Shown here piece by piece: positions 1 through 8,969 of a DNA stretch of 64,000 bases. Under the pieces are notes generated by a model that saw only the letters and a list, made by a program, of their open reading frames with translations, searched no databases and was not told where the DNA came from. Source of the DNA: Thalassobacillus devorans MSP14. GTDB lineage: Bacteria > Bacillota > Bacilli > Bacillales > Halobacillaceae. The position numbers and the translations under genes are program-made. Position 1 is the stretch's first letter. Every line of letters starts with the position of its first letter. The DNA lies in NCBI RefSeq assembly GCF_000496835.1, contig NZ_KI543236.1, positions 1,716,773 through 1,780,772 on the forward strand, read 5' to 3'.

Positions 1-1613
1 GGGAATTCAGGCTTGTAATGCGCTCCTCGGCTTTCGTTACGGTTATATGCCCCAAGCGTCATTACTCGTGCTAATTGCAGCATATTTTGTAACTGGCGGA
101 TGAACATTGCACCCTGATTGCTCCAACGGGACGTATCATTGACGTTAATACGCTCATAGCGTTCCATAAGTTCCTGTATTTTCTTATCTGTCTCCAGCAA
201 TTTAGCATTGTCACGGACAACTGTTACATTATCAGTCATCCATTCTCCAAGTTCTTTATGAAGCTGGTAAGCGTTCTCGTCTCCATCCATTTTCAGGATC
301 TTTTCAAAGTTCTCTTTTTCCAGCTGCAATTGCTTTTCAAATACACTCTCATCAATATCTTCATACGTTTTCTCCAGGCCATCGATGTATTTTACAGCAT
401 TTGGGCCGGCTACCATTCCGCCATAGATGGCAGAAAGTAACGAATTGGCACCAAGACGGTTAGCACCGTGCTGGGAATAATCGCATTCACCAGCTGCAAA
501 GATTCCAGGAATGTTGGTCATCTGATCAAAATCGACCCACATGCCACCCATAGAATAGTGAACGGCAGGGAAGATTTTCATAGGAACTTTACGAGGATCT
601 TCACCGACGAATTTTTCATAAATCTCGATGATACCGCCCAGTTTGACGTCCAGGAATTCCGCATCTTTATGAGAAAGATCCAGATATACCATGTTCTCGC
701 CATTGATTCCTAACTTCTGATTAACACATACATCAAAAATTTCCCGTGTCGCAATGTCACGAGGAACAAGATTTCCGTAGGCCGGATATTTTTCTTCAAG
801 GAAATACCAAGGCTCGCCGTCCTTATAAGTCCAGACACGGCCACCTTCACCACGAGCGGATTCACTCATCAAACGAAGCTTGTCATCACCAGGGATGGCT
901 GTTGGGTGAATTTGGATAAATTCGCCATTAGCGTACTTTACCCCTTGTCGATAAAGCGCACCTGCAGCAGACCCGGTATTTATAACAGAGTTGGTTGACT
1001 TCCCGAAGATGATTCCCGGTCCGCCGCTTGCCATGATTATTGCATCAGATTTAAATGCTTTTACTTCATGAGTGTGAAGGTTTTGAGCAACGACTCCCCG
1101 CCCTGTACCTTCTTCATCAATAATAGCCGAGATGAATTCCCAGCCTTCATATTTAGTAACTAATCCGTTCACCTCATGGCGTCGGACTTGTTCGTCTAAT
1201 GCGTAAAGCAATTGTTGTCCTGTTGTTGCGCCGGCAAATGCCGTACGGTGATGCTGAGTGCCACCGAAACGGCGGAAGTCTAACAGCCCTTCAGGGGTTC
1301 TGTTGAACATCACTCCCATACGATCCAATAGATGGATTATGCCAGGAGCTGCGTCAGTCATCGCTTTAACTGGAGGCTGATTGGCAAGGAAGTCCCCGCC
1401 ATATACAGTATCATCAAAGTGTTCCCACGGGGAATCACCTTCACCTTTAGTATTTACGGCTCCATTAATACCGCCTTGCGCACAAACAGAGTGAGAACGT
1501 TTTACAGGTACAATGGAAAGCAAATCGACGTGAACGCCTGCCTCCGCAGCTTTGATGGTTGCCATCAAACCAGCCAGGCCACCGCCGACAATAACTATAT
1601 TTCGATCGCTCAT
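1..1613 (-). CDS. sdhA: Succinate dehydrogenase flavoprotein subunit, partial (C-terminus outside window)
   Basis: FAD-bearing catalytic subunit of membrane-bound succinate:menaquinone oxidoreductase, oxidising succinate to fumarate in the TCA cycle. The 537 visible codons begin with a dinucleotide-binding motif (VIVGGGLAGL, residues 7-16). The motif RSHSVCAQGG follows, whose His41 is the expected covalent FAD attachment residue, and HHRTAF lies in the substrate-binding part. The family is about 585 residues, so roughly 50 C-terminal residues are cut by the window edge. The ATG is preceded by a GAGGGAG ribosome site. It follows sdhC by 58 bp on the same strand, the usual sdhC-sdhA-sdhB order, so sdhB is expected just outside. 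Family assignment is certain. Confidence 0.97.
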   Translation of the reverse strand, partial: MSDRNIVIVGGGLAGLMATIKAAEAGVHVDLLSIVPVKRSHSVCAQGGINGAVNTKGEGDSPWEHFDDTVYGGDFLANQPPVKAMTDAAPGIIHLLDRMGVMFNRTPEGLLDFRRFGGTQHHRTAFAGATTGQQLLYALDEQVRRHEVNGLVTKYEGWEFISAIIDEEGTGRGVVAQNLHTHEVKAFKSDAIIMASGGPGIIFGKSTNSVINTGSAAGALYRQGVKYANGEFIQIHPTAIPGDDKLRLMSESARGEGGRVWTYKDGEPWYFLEEKYPAYGNLVPRDIATREIFDVCVNQKLGINGENMVYLDLSHKDAEFLDVKLGGIIEIYEKFVGEDPRKVPMKIFPAVHYSMGGMWVDFDQMTNIPGIFAAGECDYSQHGANRLGANSLLSAIYGGMVAGPNAVKYIDGLEKTYEDIDESVFEKQLQLEKENFEKILKMDGDENAYQLHKELGEWMTDNVTVVRDNAKLLETDKKIQELMERYERINVNDTSRWSNQGAMFIRQLQNMLQLARVMTLGAYNRNESRGAHYKPEF

Positions 1614-1671
1614 TTTTAAAACTCACTCCCTCTAAGTACTATCATTTCTATCTAATTACGTTATGTTAAAT

Positions 1672-2292
1672 TTAAACCCCGTAGGCGAATGTGAAAAGCG
1701 TGCGAACGCCTACATAGGAAACAGCCAAGAAAACAATGATACTTGCATAAGTCATGATACGTTGAGATCTCGGTGTCATCGTAATTCCCCAGCTGACAAA
1801 GAAAGACCAAAGTCCATTTGCAAAGTGGAAAGTTGTTGATACGACACCCACTACATAGAACCAGAAGAAGAATGGATTAGTCAAAATGTTCTCCATCAAT
1901 TGGTAATTAAGGTCTACCCAGCCCAAACCAATAGCTATTCGAGTTTCCCACACATGCCATGCGATGAAAATCAAGGTGATTACTCCAGTATAACGCTGGA
2001 GCATAAACATCCAGTTACGGAAATATCCATAATTGGATACATTGTGCTTTGCCGTGAATGCAATATACACCCCGTAGATTCCATGGAAAAGGATCGGTAG
2101 GAAAATGATGAATAATTCAAGTACATACCGATATGGCAAACTTTCCATAAAATGTGCTGCTGCATTAAATGCTTCTGGACCTCGTGTAGCAAAAAAGTTA
2201 ACCGTCAAGTGCTGGATCAAAAAGATCCCGATGGGAAGGACCCCAAGTAAAGAGTGGATTCTTCTGTTAATATAGTCGCGATTTCCCGCCAT
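1672..2292 (-). CDS. sdhC: Succinate dehydrogenase cytochrome b558 subunit
   Basis: Membrane anchor of succinate dehydrogenase, a dihaem cytochrome b that passes electrons from the flavoprotein and iron-sulphur subunits to menaquinone. The 206-residue protein has five hydrophobic segments. Histidines at 28, 70, 113 and 156 match the expected haem ligands of the B. subtilis type (202 residues there). The start ATG follows a strong AGGGGGG site. It is first in the sdhCAB operon. Upstream is a leader of about 200 nt and a candidate promoter with nested palindromes near 2490-2514. Confidence 0.97.
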   Translation of the reverse strand: MAGNRDYINRRIHSLLGVLPIGIFLIQHLTVNFFATRGPEAFNAAAHFMESLPYRYVLELFIIFLPILFHGIYGVYIAFTAKHNVSNYGYFRNWMFMLQRYTGVITLIFIAWHVWETRIAIGLGWVDLNYQLMENILTNPFFFWFYVVGVVSTTFHFANGLWSFFVSWGITMTPRSQRIMTYASIIVFLAVSYVGVRTLFTFAYGV

Positions 2293-2489
2293 GTTTTACC
2301 CCCCTCAAGTTAAATGAATAGTTGGTTATATGTACATTATCACCATGGCTGAGGTTCCATATCAGAAGCATGTCAACCTGTAATATAACGGTGGCGCCTC
2401 AACAGGTATCTGAAATTAGAAAAGCCCGAAGACAGCGCTTCCTTAACTACAAAAGGTTTTGTAACTTCTCTATATGGAAACACCCATCC

Positions 2490-2514
2490 ATTATAAAAGC
2501 GCTTTACAAAGCGC
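2490..2514 (-). promoter_or_regulatory. Candidate sdhC promoter -10 with overlapping cre-like double palindrome
   Basis: On the minus strand a TATAAT hexamer (2490-2495) is preceded directly by AAAGCGCTTT, inside a perfect inverted repeat GCGCTTT-GT-AAAGCGC (2499-2514). The AAAGCGCTTT core resembles a CcpA catabolite-response element, but the flanks deviate at three consensus positions. No good -35 is visible, so either promoter activity needs an activator or the true start lies elsewhere. The remainder of the 2293-2819 intergenic region shows no gene. Confidence 0.35.
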
Positions 2515-2819
2515 ACGAACAAATTAAAGCATACGCATGAAACAGGCCGCAATCCCCCCATTTACACTTTTCCATGTTAAAGCAGTAGTGGGAAAGTATA
2601 AAAAATAATGGGGGTGTAAGCCCCGCTTCGCGTATTTTGTTGATAAATGTACAAAAAGTGACATATTTATTGTACTTCTATCAGGTGAGAGCGTCAAGAA
2701 GCCAACTTAATAATTTAGCGAAAGAAAAGATTAATTAAAAATAACTAAATCATTCGATTTTGGTTGCACTACGATCCAAATCAAGTAATAATGAATCATG
2801 TAGAAAGGAATGACCAAAT

Positions 2820-3257
2820 ATGAGGGGAAACACAACCAAGATCAACCTGGATCAATTACAGTCGCTTGTACATACAGGAGCAGGTTATGACTTGCTCAGG
2901 TACTATACACTTCCAGACTTATTGGGGAAAGAAGCACCTTTTCTTCTTTATTACATGGGGAAAAACCTGGCCAGAAAAAGCGAAATGACCACATTAGATG
3001 ACATCATCCAATTTTTCCAGCAATTGGGCTGGGGTTCCTTGTCTATTTTACAAGAAAAAAAGAAAGAGACCCGTTTTGAACTTAGTGGCCATGTGTTAGA
3101 AAAAAGATTACAAAACCCATTACTTGAAATAGACTTCAGGATGGAAGCAGGTTTTCTAGCTGAGGCAATTACGCTTACCCAAAATGTGAATGGAGAATGT
3201 TTTGAAGAAATTGATGAAAAGAAGCACCGGGTTACATTTACAGTGATGCATACATAA
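2820..3257 (+). CDS. yslB: YslB family protein (DUF2507)
   Basis: Conserved 145-residue protein of Bacillaceae, matching YslB (about 148 residues) in length, sequence character and position between sdhC and uvrC. The central part (YYTLPDLLG, then LGWGSL near residue 75) resembles the small alpha/beta V4R/haem-NO-binding-like fold assigned to this family. No catalytic residues are evident and the function is unknown. The start follows AGAAAGGA at 11 nt. It is a single plus-strand gene between two minus-strand units, sharing a bidirectional terminator with uvrC. Confidence 0.85.
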   Translation: MRGNTTKINLDQLQSLVHTGAGYDLLRYYTLPDLLGKEAPFLLYYMGKNLARKSEMTTLDDIIQFFQQLGWGSLSILQEKKKETRFELSGHVLEKRLQNPLLEIDFRMEAGFLAEAITLTQNVNGECFEEIDEKKHRVTFTVMHT

Positions 3258-3263
3258 ATAAAA

Positions 3264-3289
3264 GAGCCAGCTTATTCTTCCGCTGGCTC
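3264..3289. terminator. Bidirectional terminator between yslB and uvrC
   Basis: Perfect 8-bp stem GAGCCAGC/GCTGGCTC with a 10-nt loop, followed by CTTTTCTTG on the plus strand and flanked by an A-rich run on the other side. It overlaps the last codons of uvrC. Confidence 0.85.
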
Positions 3290-5071
3290 CTTTTCTTGTT
3301 TTTGATTTAGTTGTTCCACTATCGTTTTTGCGACCGGTAATGGAATACCCAGCTTCGTGATATCTTCGGGTTTCGCATTCCGGATTTCTGCTACTGATTT
3401 GAAATGACGCAATAACAGTCTTCTTCGTTTTTGGCCGACACCCTGAATTTCATCTAATTCTGATTGTATGGCCCCTTTTCCTCGTAACTGCCGGTGGAAT
3501 GTGATTGCAAACCGGTGGACTTCATCCTGAATCCTCTGAATCAGATAAAACACTTGAGATTTTCTGTCTAATTCTACTACCTGTGGCGGTTCCCCATACA
3601 ATAATTCACTGGTTTTATGCTTATCATCCTTAGCAAGTCCACAAAGGGGGATATCTAAACCGAGTTCATTTTCCAGCACATCCATAGCAGCACTCATTTG
3701 ACCTTTAGCCCCATCGACTACAATCAGATCAGGTAAAGGTGCTCCTTCTTTTAATACTCTGGAATATCTCCGGCGGATTACTTCCCTCATCGTGTCATAA
3801 TCATCCGGTCCTTTAACATTCCTGATTTTATACTTGCGATATTCTTTCTTTTGAGGTTTGCCGTCAATGAACACAACCATAGCAGATACAGGATCCGTTC
3901 CCTGTATGTTGGAATTATCGAATGCCTCAATTCGTCTTGGCGTTTCAACATGAAGTTTTTCACCCAGTTTTTCTACAGCTTTAATCGTACGCTCCTCATC
4001 CTGTTCGATCAGTGCGAACTTCTCATCCAAAGCTATTTCTGCATTTTTCATCGCCAGCTCCACCAGCTCTTTTTTACGGCCCCTCATAGGAATATGGACT
4101 TTCGTGTCCAATACACCTTCCAGTAAATCGATATTTGTAGCAACTGGTACCAGCACTTGTTTAGGGTAAGGATGATTCTGATGAAGGTAAAAACGTCCGA
4201 TATAGGATAAAAACGTTTCTTCCGGATCATCAAAGAAAGGAAACAGGGCAATATCACGTTCGATCAGTTTACCTTGTCTTACAAAGAAGACCTGGACACA
4301 CATCCACCCTTTATCATAAGCATAGCCGAACACATCCCGATCAACCTGGTCATTCAGGGTCATTTTCTGCTGCTCCATTACAGACTCAATATGTTCGATT
4401 TGATCCCGCAGCTCTTTTGCCCGCTCAAAATCCAGGTCCTCGGATGCCTGATACATCTTTTTCTTAAGATCTTTTTTGATCTCTTTATGCCCGCCGTTCA
4501 AAAAAGAAGTAATATTTTGGACAATATTTTGGTTCGTTTCCTGAGAAACAGGATATTCACAAGGCCCAAGACACTGATGCATGTGATAGTACAAACAAAC
4601 CCTATCGGGCATGGTATTACATTTTCTTAAAGGGTACAGTCTATCCAGCAGCTTCTTAGTTTCACGTGCTGCTAATACGTTAGGATAAGGGCCGAAATAT
4701 TTCCCCTTATCCTTTTTGATTTTTCGTGTAACAATCAAACGTGGCTGCTTTTCTGCTGTAATCTTTAAATAAGGATAGGTTTTATCATCTTTCAACAGCA
4801 CATTGTATTTAGGGTCATATTTTTTGATAAGATTCATTTCCAGAATCAGTGCTTCTATTTCTGAGGTTGTGACAATATATTCAAAGTCTACGATTTCCTG
4901 AACCAGACGCTGTGTTTTTCCGTCATGAGCTCCTCTAAAGTAAGAGCGAACTCGATTTTTTAACACTTTTGATTTTCCTACATATATAATCGTGTCATTT
5001 TTATCTTTCATAAGGTAACAGCCTGGCTGGTCAGGAAGGACAGCTAATTTCTCCTGGATTTGCTGGTTCAT
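3272..5071 (-). CDS. uvrC: Excinuclease ABC subunit C
   Basis: Nuclease of the UvrABC nucleotide-excision repair system that makes both incisions around a lesion bound by UvrB. The 599-residue protein contains an N-terminal GIY-YIG domain (GCYLMKD...IIYVGKS), a UVR domain for UvrB contact around residues 200-235, the C-terminal RNase H-like endonuclease ([10 protein letters not shown]) and tandem helix-hairpin-helix motifs ([11 protein letters not shown]). I chose the ATG at 5071, 7 nt from GGAGGGG. An in-frame GTG 6 nt upstream sits almost on the ribosome site and is less likely. Length equals the B. subtilis protein. Confidence 0.97.
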   Translation of the reverse strand: MNQQIQEKLAVLPDQPGCYLMKDKNDTIIYVGKSKVLKNRVRSYFRGAHDGKTQRLVQEIVDFEYIVTTSEIEALILEMNLIKKYDPKYNVLLKDDKTYPYLKITAEKQPRLIVTRKIKKDKGKYFGPYPNVLAARETKKLLDRLYPLRKCNTMPDRVCLYYHMHQCLGPCEYPVSQETNQNIVQNITSFLNGGHKEIKKDLKKKMYQASEDLDFERAKELRDQIEHIESVMEQQKMTLNDQVDRDVFGYAYDKGWMCVQVFFVRQGKLIERDIALFPFFDDPEETFLSYIGRFYLHQNHPYPKQVLVPVATNIDLLEGVLDTKVHIPMRGRKKELVELAMKNAEIALDEKFALIEQDEERTIKAVEKLGEKLHVETPRRIEAFDNSNIQGTDPVSAMVVFIDGKPQKKEYRKYKIRNVKGPDDYDTMREVIRRRYSRVLKEGAPLPDLIVVDGAKGQMSAAMDVLENELGLDIPLCGLAKDDKHKTSELLYGEPPQVVELDRKSQVFYLIQRIQDEVHRFAITFHRQLRGKGAIQSELDEIQGVGQKRRRLLLRHFKSVAEIRNAKPEDITKLGIPLPVAKTIVEQLNQKQEKEPAEE

Positions 5072-5154
5072 AACCACTCCCCTCCCATCTACGGGTGTAT
5101 GATAAATTTATCATATTCTGCCATGTATAAACAGCATCATGAGCTATTCCGAAT

Positions 5155-5184
5155 AAAAAAACCACGCTACTTAATGTAACGTGG
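5155..5184 (-). terminator. Terminator after trxA
   Basis: Minus-strand stem CCACGTTAC/GTAGCGTGG (one mismatch) with a 5-nt loop, followed by a run of seven T. Confidence 0.85.
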
Positions 5185-5210
5185 CTTAGTATATACAAGG
5201 TTCATTATAA

Positions 5211-5525
5211 TTAAGCGTGTTTGTTGATAAGGTCAGTAAGTGCTTCTTTTGGCTGGAAGCCGATTACTTGATCCACAACTTTTCCATCTTTAAAAAGAAG
5301 TAGCGTCGGGATGCTCATTACTCCATATTTGCTGGCAGTCTCCTGGTTTTCGTCCACATCCAGCTTCACAATCTTCACTTGATCGCTCATTTCGTCATCA
5401 ATTTCTTCAAGAACAGGAGCAATCATTTTACAAGGTCCACACCAAGGTGCCCAAAAATCGACTAGTGCTAGACCTTCATTCGTATGCTCTGTAAAGTTTT
5501 GATCAGTTGCAGTTACAATTGCCAT
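5211..5525 (-). CDS. trxA: Thioredoxin
   Basis: Cytosolic disulphide reductase of 104 residues that recycles ribonucleotide reductase and other oxidised proteins. The redox motif WCGPC places the active cysteines at 29 and 32, and the cis-proline motif SIPTLLLF is present. The ATG follows a GAGGAGG site at 8 nt. An in-frame extension of seven codons upstream would overlap that ribosome site and is rejected. It is flanked by terminators on both sides, so it is a monocistronic unit. Confidence 0.98.
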   Translation of the reverse strand: MAIVTATDQNFTEHTNEGLALVDFWAPWCGPCKMIAPVLEEIDDEMSDQVKIVKLDVDENQETASKYGVMSIPTLLLFKDGKVVDQVIGFQPKEALTDLINKHA

Positions 5526-5639
5526 TAAAAATTCCTCCTCGAACAATCTTTTTTAACATAGATAGAGTATATCATGTCCTAAAATTAGTGGCTAATACTT
5601 TGTTTATACCACAAACCAGCTGCTCTTATGCACTAAAAT

Positions 5640-5665
5640 ACCGGAGCATAAAAATTTGCTCCGGT
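5640..5665 (-). terminator. Terminator after etfA
   Basis: Perfect 9-bp stem ACCGGAGCA/TGCTCCGGT with an 8-nt loop, followed on the minus strand by ATTTTAG. It closes the fadR-fadB-etfB-etfA unit. Confidence 0.85.
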
Positions 5666-5674
5666 AACTTTCTA

Positions 5675-6655
5675 TTAAGCGTTCACTTTAATTTGTTTGA
5701 TTTCTTCAATCAACTTCGGCACTACTTCAAAGAGATCACCGACAATACCATAATCAGCTACATTGAAAATATTAGCTTCCGGGTCTTTGTTGATCGCGAC
5801 AATCACCTTCGAGTTGGACATCCCTGCCAGGTGCTGGATAGCTCCGGAAATGCCGGCTGCAATATATAAATCGGGTGTAACTACTTTACCTGTCTGGCCA
5901 ATTTGAAGGGAATAATCACAGTACCCTGCATCACAAGCACCACGCGATGCACCAACTGCTCCTCCTAACACTTCAGCCAGCTTTTCTAATGGCTCGAAGC
6001 CTTCAGCACTTTTAACTCCGCGCCCACCTGCTACAATCACTTTTGATTCTGATAAGTCGACACCCTCCGACCCTTTACGGACGATATCTTTAATGATTGT
6101 ACGAAGATCTGCTATTTCAACACTTCTGGAAGTGATTTCCCCAGACCGGGTATCATCCCGCTCAAGTGCAGGAATGTTATTCGGTCGAATCGTAACAAAA
6201 ATAATTCCGTCTGTAATGATTTTCTTTTCAAAAGCTTTACCAGAGTATATAGGTCGAGTGAAGATGACATTTCCACCTTCATTGCTCACTTCAGTGGCAT
6301 CTGAAATCAACCCAGTTTCTAACTTGCTTGCGAGCTTAGGTGTCAAATCTTTCCCTACAGCTGTATGTCCCATAACGATTCCTTCAGGACTTTCATCATC
6401 AACCACCGCTTTGATCGCTTGCCCGTATCCTTCAGATGTATACGTTTTCAATTTTTCGTCTGAAACAGTGATGACACGATCTGCACCATGATAGACCATT
6501 TCATTTCCTTGTTCAGTCAGGTCACCTTCACCGCATAAAACTCCTACCACTTCTCCATCTGGACTAATTTGTTTAGCAGCCGCGATGGCTTCGAACGTTA
6601 CGTTACGTAAAGCGCCTTCACGTGCTTCCCCAATCACTAGCATTTTCTTACCCAT
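5675..6655 (-). CDS. etfA: Electron transfer flavoprotein, alpha subunit
   Basis: FAD-binding half of ETF, which carries electrons from acyl-CoA dehydrogenases during beta-oxidation to the membrane quinone pool. The 326-residue protein carries the family signature [17 protein letters not shown] near residue 260 and the conserved VAGGRGVKS that opens the C-terminal FAD domain. The N-terminal domain pairs with EtfB. It is the last gene of the fad operon, 34 bp after etfB, and ends at a strong terminator. Confidence 0.97.
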   Translation of the reverse strand: MGKKMLVIGEAREGALRNVTFEAIAAAKQISPDGEVVGVLCGEGDLTEQGNEMVYHGADRVITVSDEKLKTYTSEGYGQAIKAVVDDESPEGIVMGHTAVGKDLTPKLASKLETGLISDATEVSNEGGNVIFTRPIYSGKAFEKKIITDGIIFVTIRPNNIPALERDDTRSGEITSRSVEIADLRTIIKDIVRKGSEGVDLSESKVIVAGGRGVKSAEGFEPLEKLAEVLGGAVGASRGACDAGYCDYSLQIGQTGKVVTPDLYIAAGISGAIQHLAGMSNSKVIVAINKDPEANIFNVADYGIVGDLFEVVPKLIEEIKQIKVNA

Positions 6656-6689
6656 AAACGATTCTCCTTTCCCGGTAACTCCTATATAT

Positions 6690-7463
6690 TTATAGTACCT
6701 TCGCTTCGTTTCTCAATAAGGAAACAAGTTCTTTCACTTGATCGTCAATTTCGCCCTCCAGCACTTTACCTGCTTCTTTCTCAGGTGGAAGGAAAATATC
6801 CACTGTTTTCGTTTTAGGTTCTACGTCATCTTCATCAAGATCGAGATCATCAAGTTCTAATTCTTCCAATGGTTTTTTCTTAGCCTTCATGATTCCAGGC
6901 AATGATGGATAGCGTGGCTCGTTCAGCCCTTGCTGGCAGGTAACGAGTAATGGAAGGGAAGAATCTACCTTTTCCACGTCGCCTTCCACGTCCCGTTCGA
7001 TATGCACGGATTCACCATCTATCGTAATGGCAGTAATCGTCGTAACATAAGGGATATCCAATCGTTCAGCCAGACGAGGACCAACTTGGCCGCTCGCTTC
7101 ATCGATAGCGACATTCCCGGCAAGGATGAGATCGACATCTTTATCTTCAAAGAAAGCTTCCAGGATTTTAACCGTAGTATATTGATCGCCATCCTCTAAA
7201 TCATCTTCTGTATTGATAAGTACTGCTTTATCTGCTCCCATAGCAAGCGCAGTACGCAATTGTTTTTCTGATTCCTCCTCACCAATGGTGACAACCGTGA
7301 CTTCACCACCATGTTCATCACGGAGGTTGATCGCTTCTTCTACTGCATATTCATCATATGGGTTAATGATAAATTCGGCGCCTTCCTCTTCAATACGTGC
7401 ATCACTGATGGTGATCTTTTCTTCCGTATCAAATGTTCGTTTCAATAACACATAAATGTTCAT
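6690..7463 (-). CDS. etfB: Electron transfer flavoprotein, beta subunit
   Basis: AMP-binding partner of EtfA, 257 residues from MNIYVLLKRTFD, the same length as the B. subtilis protein. The central segment (VDLILAGN, GQVGPRLAERL) is typical of the ETF beta fold. I chose the ATG at 7463, which follows GGGAGG by 8 nt. An open frame continues 45 codons upstream, but those codons lie inside fadB in another frame and do not resemble the family. It starts 16 bp after fadB stops. Confidence 0.97.
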   Translation of the reverse strand: MNIYVLLKRTFDTEEKITISDARIEEEGAEFIINPYDEYAVEEAINLRDEHGGEVTVVTIGEEESEKQLRTALAMGADKAVLINTEDDLEDGDQYTTVKILEAFFEDKDVDLILAGNVAIDEASGQVGPRLAERLDIPYVTTITAITIDGESVHIERDVEGDVEKVDSSLPLLVTCQQGLNEPRYPSLPGIMKAKKKPLEELELDDLDLDEDDVEPKTKTVDIFLPPEKEAGKVLEGEIDDQVKELVSLLRNEAKVL

Positions 7464-7479
7464 ACAAAAACCTCCCAGA

Positions 7480-8253
7480 CTATTGATCGTTAAATTCAGG
7501 TTTTCTTTTCTCCATAAATGCCTTGATACCTTCTTTGGCATCCTTCGTGCCAAATGCTTCCCCAAAAGCTTCTGCCTCTGCCAAGACTCCTTCTTCAAAC
7601 CTGGAACTTCGGGTATAAGTGACCAGTTCCATCACCTGACGAATTGTCGGTCCACTCTTTTCTGCAATTGTACTTGCTAACTTTTCAGCAGCTGTAAACA
7701 ATTCTTCTTCTGGAAAACTTTTATTTACCAGACCTGCCTGCACAGCTTCTTCCCCGGTAATAGGAATACCGGATAACATCATTTCATATGCTTTGGCTGC
7801 ACCAACATAAGCAGGGAGCCTCTGGGTCCCGGCAAAACCAGGGATGATACCCAGGTTCAGTTCAGGCAGCCCGAACTTTGCATGATCAGCTGCATAGCGA
7901 ATATGGCATGCCATTGCCAGTTCCAATCCACCACCCAGTGCAGCCCCATGAATAGCAGCAATGATTGGGATGTGAAATTTTTCTACCCGATTAAACAGAG
8001 CCTGGCCTTTTTTGGAAAGACTTGTGTAATCGGATTCATTTTGCAGTGAAGTAAATTCTTTAATATCAGCTCCTGCTGAGAAGAATTTGCCTTCCCCCTT
8101 CAAAATGATCGCTTTGATGCTGCTATCCTCTTCTACTTCATCCAATCTGTCTGAAAGAGCCTCCAACAAGGATGTGGATAACGCATTTGCAGGCGGACTT
8201 TGTAATGTAAGTGTAGCTACATGATTTTCTACATGATAGGTTATGTTCCCCAA
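7480..8253 (-). CDS. fadB: Enoyl-CoA hydratase / crotonase family
   Basis: Hydrates trans-2-enoyl-CoA in beta-oxidation. The 257-residue protein has the crotonase oxyanion-hole segments FFSAGADIKEF and AALGGGLELAMAC. The two acidic positions expected for catalysis are present, in GGGLE and in LPELNLG. It lies 17 bp after fadR and directly before etfB, the same order as the B. subtilis fadR-fadB-etfBA cluster, so it is probably repressed by FadR through the operator ahead of fadR. Other crotonase activities cannot be excluded from sequence alone. Confidence 0.93.
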   Translation of the reverse strand: MGNITYHVENHVATLTLQSPPANALSTSLLEALSDRLDEVEEDSSIKAIILKGEGKFFSAGADIKEFTSLQNESDYTSLSKKGQALFNRVEKFHIPIIAAIHGAALGGGLELAMACHIRYAADHAKFGLPELNLGIIPGFAGTQRLPAYVGAAKAYEMMLSGIPITGEEAVQAGLVNKSFPEEELFTAAEKLASTIAEKSGPTIRQVMELVTYTRSSRFEEGVLAEAEAFGEAFGTKDAKEGIKAFMEKRKPEFNDQ

Positions 8254-8270
8254 ACCACTACCTCCCCTTG

Positions 8271-8858
8271 CTAAGTTCTATATGTCAAGCCTCGGACGAT
8301 CAAATCATGGACCGCCCCGGCCTGGTCAACTAAATCGTAATGCTGTTCTTTCATCACCCAGTTGGTGACTGCTTCATCCAAGGTTCCGAAAATCATCTGA
8401 CGGACCAGACGTGCGTCAATATCATTACGGAAAATTTCATCCTGGATTCCCTCTTCTATTATCTGATCAATAACGGTCAAATACCTTTTTAAAACTTCAT
8501 TAATCTTCAACCGTAAATCCTTATTCGATTGCCTTAACTCCAACTGGGTGACGATAGCAAGATGATGGTCTGCTGTAAGCTGCTTAAAATGCATTTCAAT
8601 CAACTTCAGTAACTTTTCAACCGCTGTCTGCTGCGAATTGGTTTCTTCTTCAATTTTTTCTATGAAATTCCCCATCTTCTGCTGGAATAAGGATACTAAT
8701 ATATCTTCTTTATTTTTAAAGTACAAATAAATGGTACCATCTGCCACCCCTGCTTGTTTTGCAATCTTTGAAACCTGCGAGGAATGGTATCCATTTTCAG
8801 CAATCACTTTGACAGCTGCATCTATGATTTGGGTATATTTCGGCTTATTTTTTTTCAC
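8271..8858 (-). CDS. fadR: TetR-family fatty-acid degradation repressor FadR
   Basis: Long-chain acyl-CoA-responsive repressor of beta-oxidation genes. The protein is 195 residues from the GTG at 8858, which sits 6 nt after AGGAG and matches the B. subtilis start (KPKYTQIIDAA; 194 residues). The N-terminal TetR helix-turn-helix reads QVSKIAKQAGVADGTIYLYF and is almost identical to the B. subtilis sequence. An upstream in-frame ATG at 8903 lies inside the FadR operator itself and is very unlikely to be used. A good SigA promoter and a FadR box precede the gene, indicating autoregulation. Confidence 0.95.
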   Translation of the reverse strand: MKKNKPKYTQIIDAAVKVIAENGYHSSQVSKIAKQAGVADGTIYLYFKNKEDILVSLFQQKMGNFIEKIEEETNSQQTAVEKLLKLIEMHFKQLTADHHLAIVTQLELRQSNKDLRLKINEVLKRYLTVIDQIIEEGIQDEIFRNDIDARLVRQMIFGTLDEAVTNWVMKEQHYDLVDQAGAVHDLIVRGLTYRT

Positions 8859-8888
8859 TGCAATCTCCTGCCTTATCTCTTCTGAAAA

Positions 8889-8906
8889 TGAATGAATGGT
8901 CATTCA
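8889..8906. promoter_or_regulatory. FadR operator
   Basis: TGAATGACCATTCATTCA on the minus strand matches 17 of 18 positions of the FadR box known from B. subtilis (TGAATGAMTANTCATTCA). It overlaps the predicted transcription start of fadR. Confidence 0.88.
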
Positions 8907-8912
8907 TCTATC

Positions 8913-8941
8913 ATTCTACATCCCTATCTTGTTCCTGTCAA
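8913..8941 (-). promoter_or_regulatory. SigA promoter of fadR-fadB-etfB-etfA
   Basis: TTGACA (8936-8941), 17-bp spacer, TAGAAT (8913-8918) on the minus strand, between the lcfA stop and fadR. The FadR box begins 7 bp after the -10, so bound FadR would block initiation. Confidence 0.85.
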
Positions 8942-8969
8942 TAAAAAGAAGAAGACAAGCCTCACCAGG

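Noticed and set aside
2322-2561. Short frames on both strands upstream of sdhC
   Set aside because: They overlap the sdhC leader and promoter candidate, lack ribosome sites and match no family.
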